From Rhodopseudomonas pentothenatexigens (GTDB taxonomy: Bacteria > Pseudomonadota > Alphaproteobacteria > Rhizobiales > Xanthobacteraceae): a DNA stretch of 64,000 bases. Location: positions 1-64,000 of the forward strand of contig NZ_UFQQ01000016.1 in assembly GCF_900218015.1 (NCBI RefSeq), given 5' to 3'. Position numbers and translations under genes: made by a program. Positions 62,729 to 64,000 of the stretch are shown piece after piece. Every line of letters begins with the position of its first letter. Within the stretch, counting starts at the first letter, position 1. The notes below the pieces were generated by a model. That model saw only the letters and a list, made by a program, of their open reading frames with translations, ran no database searches and had not been told where the DNA came from.

Positions 62729-64000
62729 ATGCGCCTCACCGCCGGAACCGACTCCCGTCTCGGAGCGACCTGGGACGGGCGCGGCACCAATTTCGCCCTG
62801 TTCTCCGCCAACGCCCACAAGGTCGAACTCTGCCTGTTCGACGCTCAGGGCCGGCGCGAGCTGGAACGGATCGAGCTGCCGGAGCGCACCGAAGACGTCT
62901 GGCACGGCTACCTCAACGACGTTTCACCCGGCCAGCTCTACGGCTATCGGGTGCACGGCCCGTACGACCCGGATCACGGCCATCGCTTCAACGCCCACAA
63001 GCTGCTGCTCGATCCGTATGCCAGGCGGTTGAGCGGACGACTGGTGTGGAGCGAGGCGCATTTCGCCTATCGCACCGGTTCACCCCGCGAGGACCTGTCG
63101 TTCGACCGCCGCGACAACGCGCGCGGCATGCCGAAGGCCGTGGTCGTCGACGAAACCGTCGGCAGCGGCCGCCGCGAGACCCGGCCCGGCGTGCGCTGGG
63201 AAGACACCATCATCTACGAGGCCCACGTCAAAGGCCTCACCCAGTTGCGCGAGGATGTGCCGCCGGGACTGCGCGGCACCTTCGGCGGGCTGGCCTGCCC
63301 GTCGATGATCGCACATTTCAAACGGCTCGGCGTCACCACGATTGAACTTTTGCCAGTCCACGGCTTTGTCGATGACCGCGTTCTGGTCGAGAAGAAGCTG
63401 GTGAACTATTGGGGTTATAACACGATCTCGTTCTTCGCGCCGGAGGCCCGCTACGCGCCGGACAAGGACAACCCGCTGGACGCGTTCCGGACCACCGTGG
63501 CCCGACTGCACGACGCCGGGATCGAGGTGCTGCTCGACGTCGTCTACAACCACACCGCCGAGGGCAACCACCTCGGTCCGACGCTGTCGTTCCGCGGCAT
63601 CGACAACGCCTCGTACTACTGGCTGAAGCCCGACAACCCGCGCTACTACGACGACTTCACCGGCTGCGGCAATTCGGTGAACCTCACCCATCCGCGGGTG
63701 CTGCAGATGGTGATGGACAGCCTGCGCTATTGGGTCGAAGTCTGCCACGTCGACGGCTTCCGCTTCGATCTCGCCACCACGCTGGCACGCGGTCCGAACG
63801 GCTTCGATCGCAATTCCGGCTTCTTCACGGCGATCCGTCAGGATCCGGTGCTGGCAGGCGTGAAGCTGGTCGCCGAACCGTGGGATCTCGGCTTGGGCGG
63901 CTACCAGGTCGGTGCATTCCCGTCGCAATGGTCGGAATGGAACGACCGCTATCGCAGCGTGATGCGGCGCTACTGGAGCGGCGAAGGCAGCCTGATCGGC
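62729..64000 (+). CDS. glgX: glycogen debranching enzyme, cut by the right edge
   Basis: 424 codons are visible, open at the window end, about 60% of a usual GlgX (about 690). The ATG at 62729 opens MRLTAGTDSRLGATWDGRGTNFALF, the family start (CBM48-type). GH13_11 features: GYRVHGPYDPDHGHRFN, YEAHVKGLT, VVYNHTAEG, nucleophile in VDGFRFDLATTLAR and acid/base in KLVAEPWDLG. It removes alpha-1,6 branches, giving short chains for recycling. 246 bp separate it from glgB; this gap has no gene or clear terminator. Confidence 0.94.
   Translation, partial: MRLTAGTDSRLGATWDGRGTNFALFSANAHKVELCLFDAQGRRELERIELPERTEDVWHGYLNDVSPGQLYGYRVHGPYDPDHGHRFNAHKLLLDPYARRLSGRLVWSEAHFAYRTGSPREDLSFDRRDNARGMPKAVVVDETVGSGRRETRPGVRWEDTIIYEAHVKGLTQLREDVPPGLRGTFGGLACPSMIAHFKRLGVTTIELLPVHGFVDDRVLVEKKLVNYWGYNTISFFAPEARYAPDKDNPLDAFRTTVARLHDAGIEVLLDVVYNHTAEGNHLGPTLSFRGIDNASYYWLKPDNPRYYDDFTGCGNSVNLTHPRVLQMVMDSLRYWVEVCHVDGFRFDLATTLARGPNGFDRNSGFFTAIRQDPVLAGVKLVAEPWDLGLGGYQVGAFPSQWSEWNDRYRSVMRRYWSGEGSLIG

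Noticed and set aside
1..64000. CRISPR arrays, tRNA, rRNA and insertion sequences
   Set aside because: No regularly spaced 25-40 bp repeats, cloverleaf, rRNA cores or transposase genes were seen by eye; a search tool could still find weak ones.

Overview
High-GC (about 65%), densely coded chromosomal DNA of an alphaproteobacterium. The closest fit is Rhodopseudomonas palustris or a close relative in the Nitrobacteraceae. This rests on gene content (vanA-vanR-vanB, fused transaldolase/phosphoglucose isomerase, GlgE and TreS-maltokinase), on DUF3297 and DUF6894 small proteins, on palindromic repeats of the kind scattered through these genomes, and on promoter motifs resembling FixK/FNR, Irr-ICE, sigma-EcfG and the alphaproteobacterial LexA box. 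No rRNA, tRNA, CRISPR array, insertion sequence or prophage was seen. The species is inferred, not proven.

Layout. 0-8.5 kb: small and hypothetical genes, including a TacT-like acetyltransferase without a recognisable antitoxin, a flavoprotein monooxygenase, a membrane zinc-ribbon protein, a collagen-like protein with 34 Gly-X-Y triplets, a DUF2277 protein and a SOUL haem-binding protein. 8.7-13.4 kb: a chemoreceptor, a lipoprotein gene split by a frameshift, bacterioferritin and its [2Fe-2S] ferredoxin with a palindromic iron-type promoter element, and two paralogous glycine-zipper exported proteins. 13.4-21.5 kb: lytic transglycosylase, UPF0114 membrane protein, trans-aconitate methyltransferase, a BrnT-type toxin-antitoxin pair with an operator-like palindrome, EttA, and a KAP-family P-loop NTPase. 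21.6-31.8 kb: L,D-transpeptidase with internal repeats, two rhodaneses, a CoxE-like VWA protein, a Cache-PAS-GGDEF diguanylate cyclase, a GlsB-type membrane protein, a MoxR ATPase and a DUF1963 protein.

31.9-43 kb: the vanillate O-demethylase locus vanA-vanR-vanB with paired GTATAC sites, a small protein gene preceded by FNR-type boxes, a GNAT, an SMP-30 lactonase and a GIY-YIG protein. Next comes an 800-bp gene-free stretch with three diverged repeats, each carrying a GAAC-N7-GAAC motif (the complement of the alphaproteobacterial SOS box). After it lie DUF3297, glutathione peroxidase, amidase, a DUF6894 protein and a prolyl aminopeptidase.

43-64 kb: central carbon and storage metabolism. 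tal-pgi, gnd, zwf, pgl, gntK and a Cof-type HAD phosphatase form a sugar-phosphate cluster (oxidative pentose phosphate pathway and gluconate entry). It is followed by the trehalose/alpha-glucan cluster: malQ and a GH15 hydrolase on the minus strand, divergent from glgE, treS-mak, glgB and glgX on the plus strand. These genes would turn trehalose into maltose, then maltose 1-phosphate, then linear and branched glucan. A good sigma-EcfG-type promoter lies upstream of malQ, which suggests general-stress control. glgX runs off the right edge.

Many predicted starts lie inside longer open frames. I chose them from ribosome-binding sites, signal peptides, family length and overlap with neighbours.
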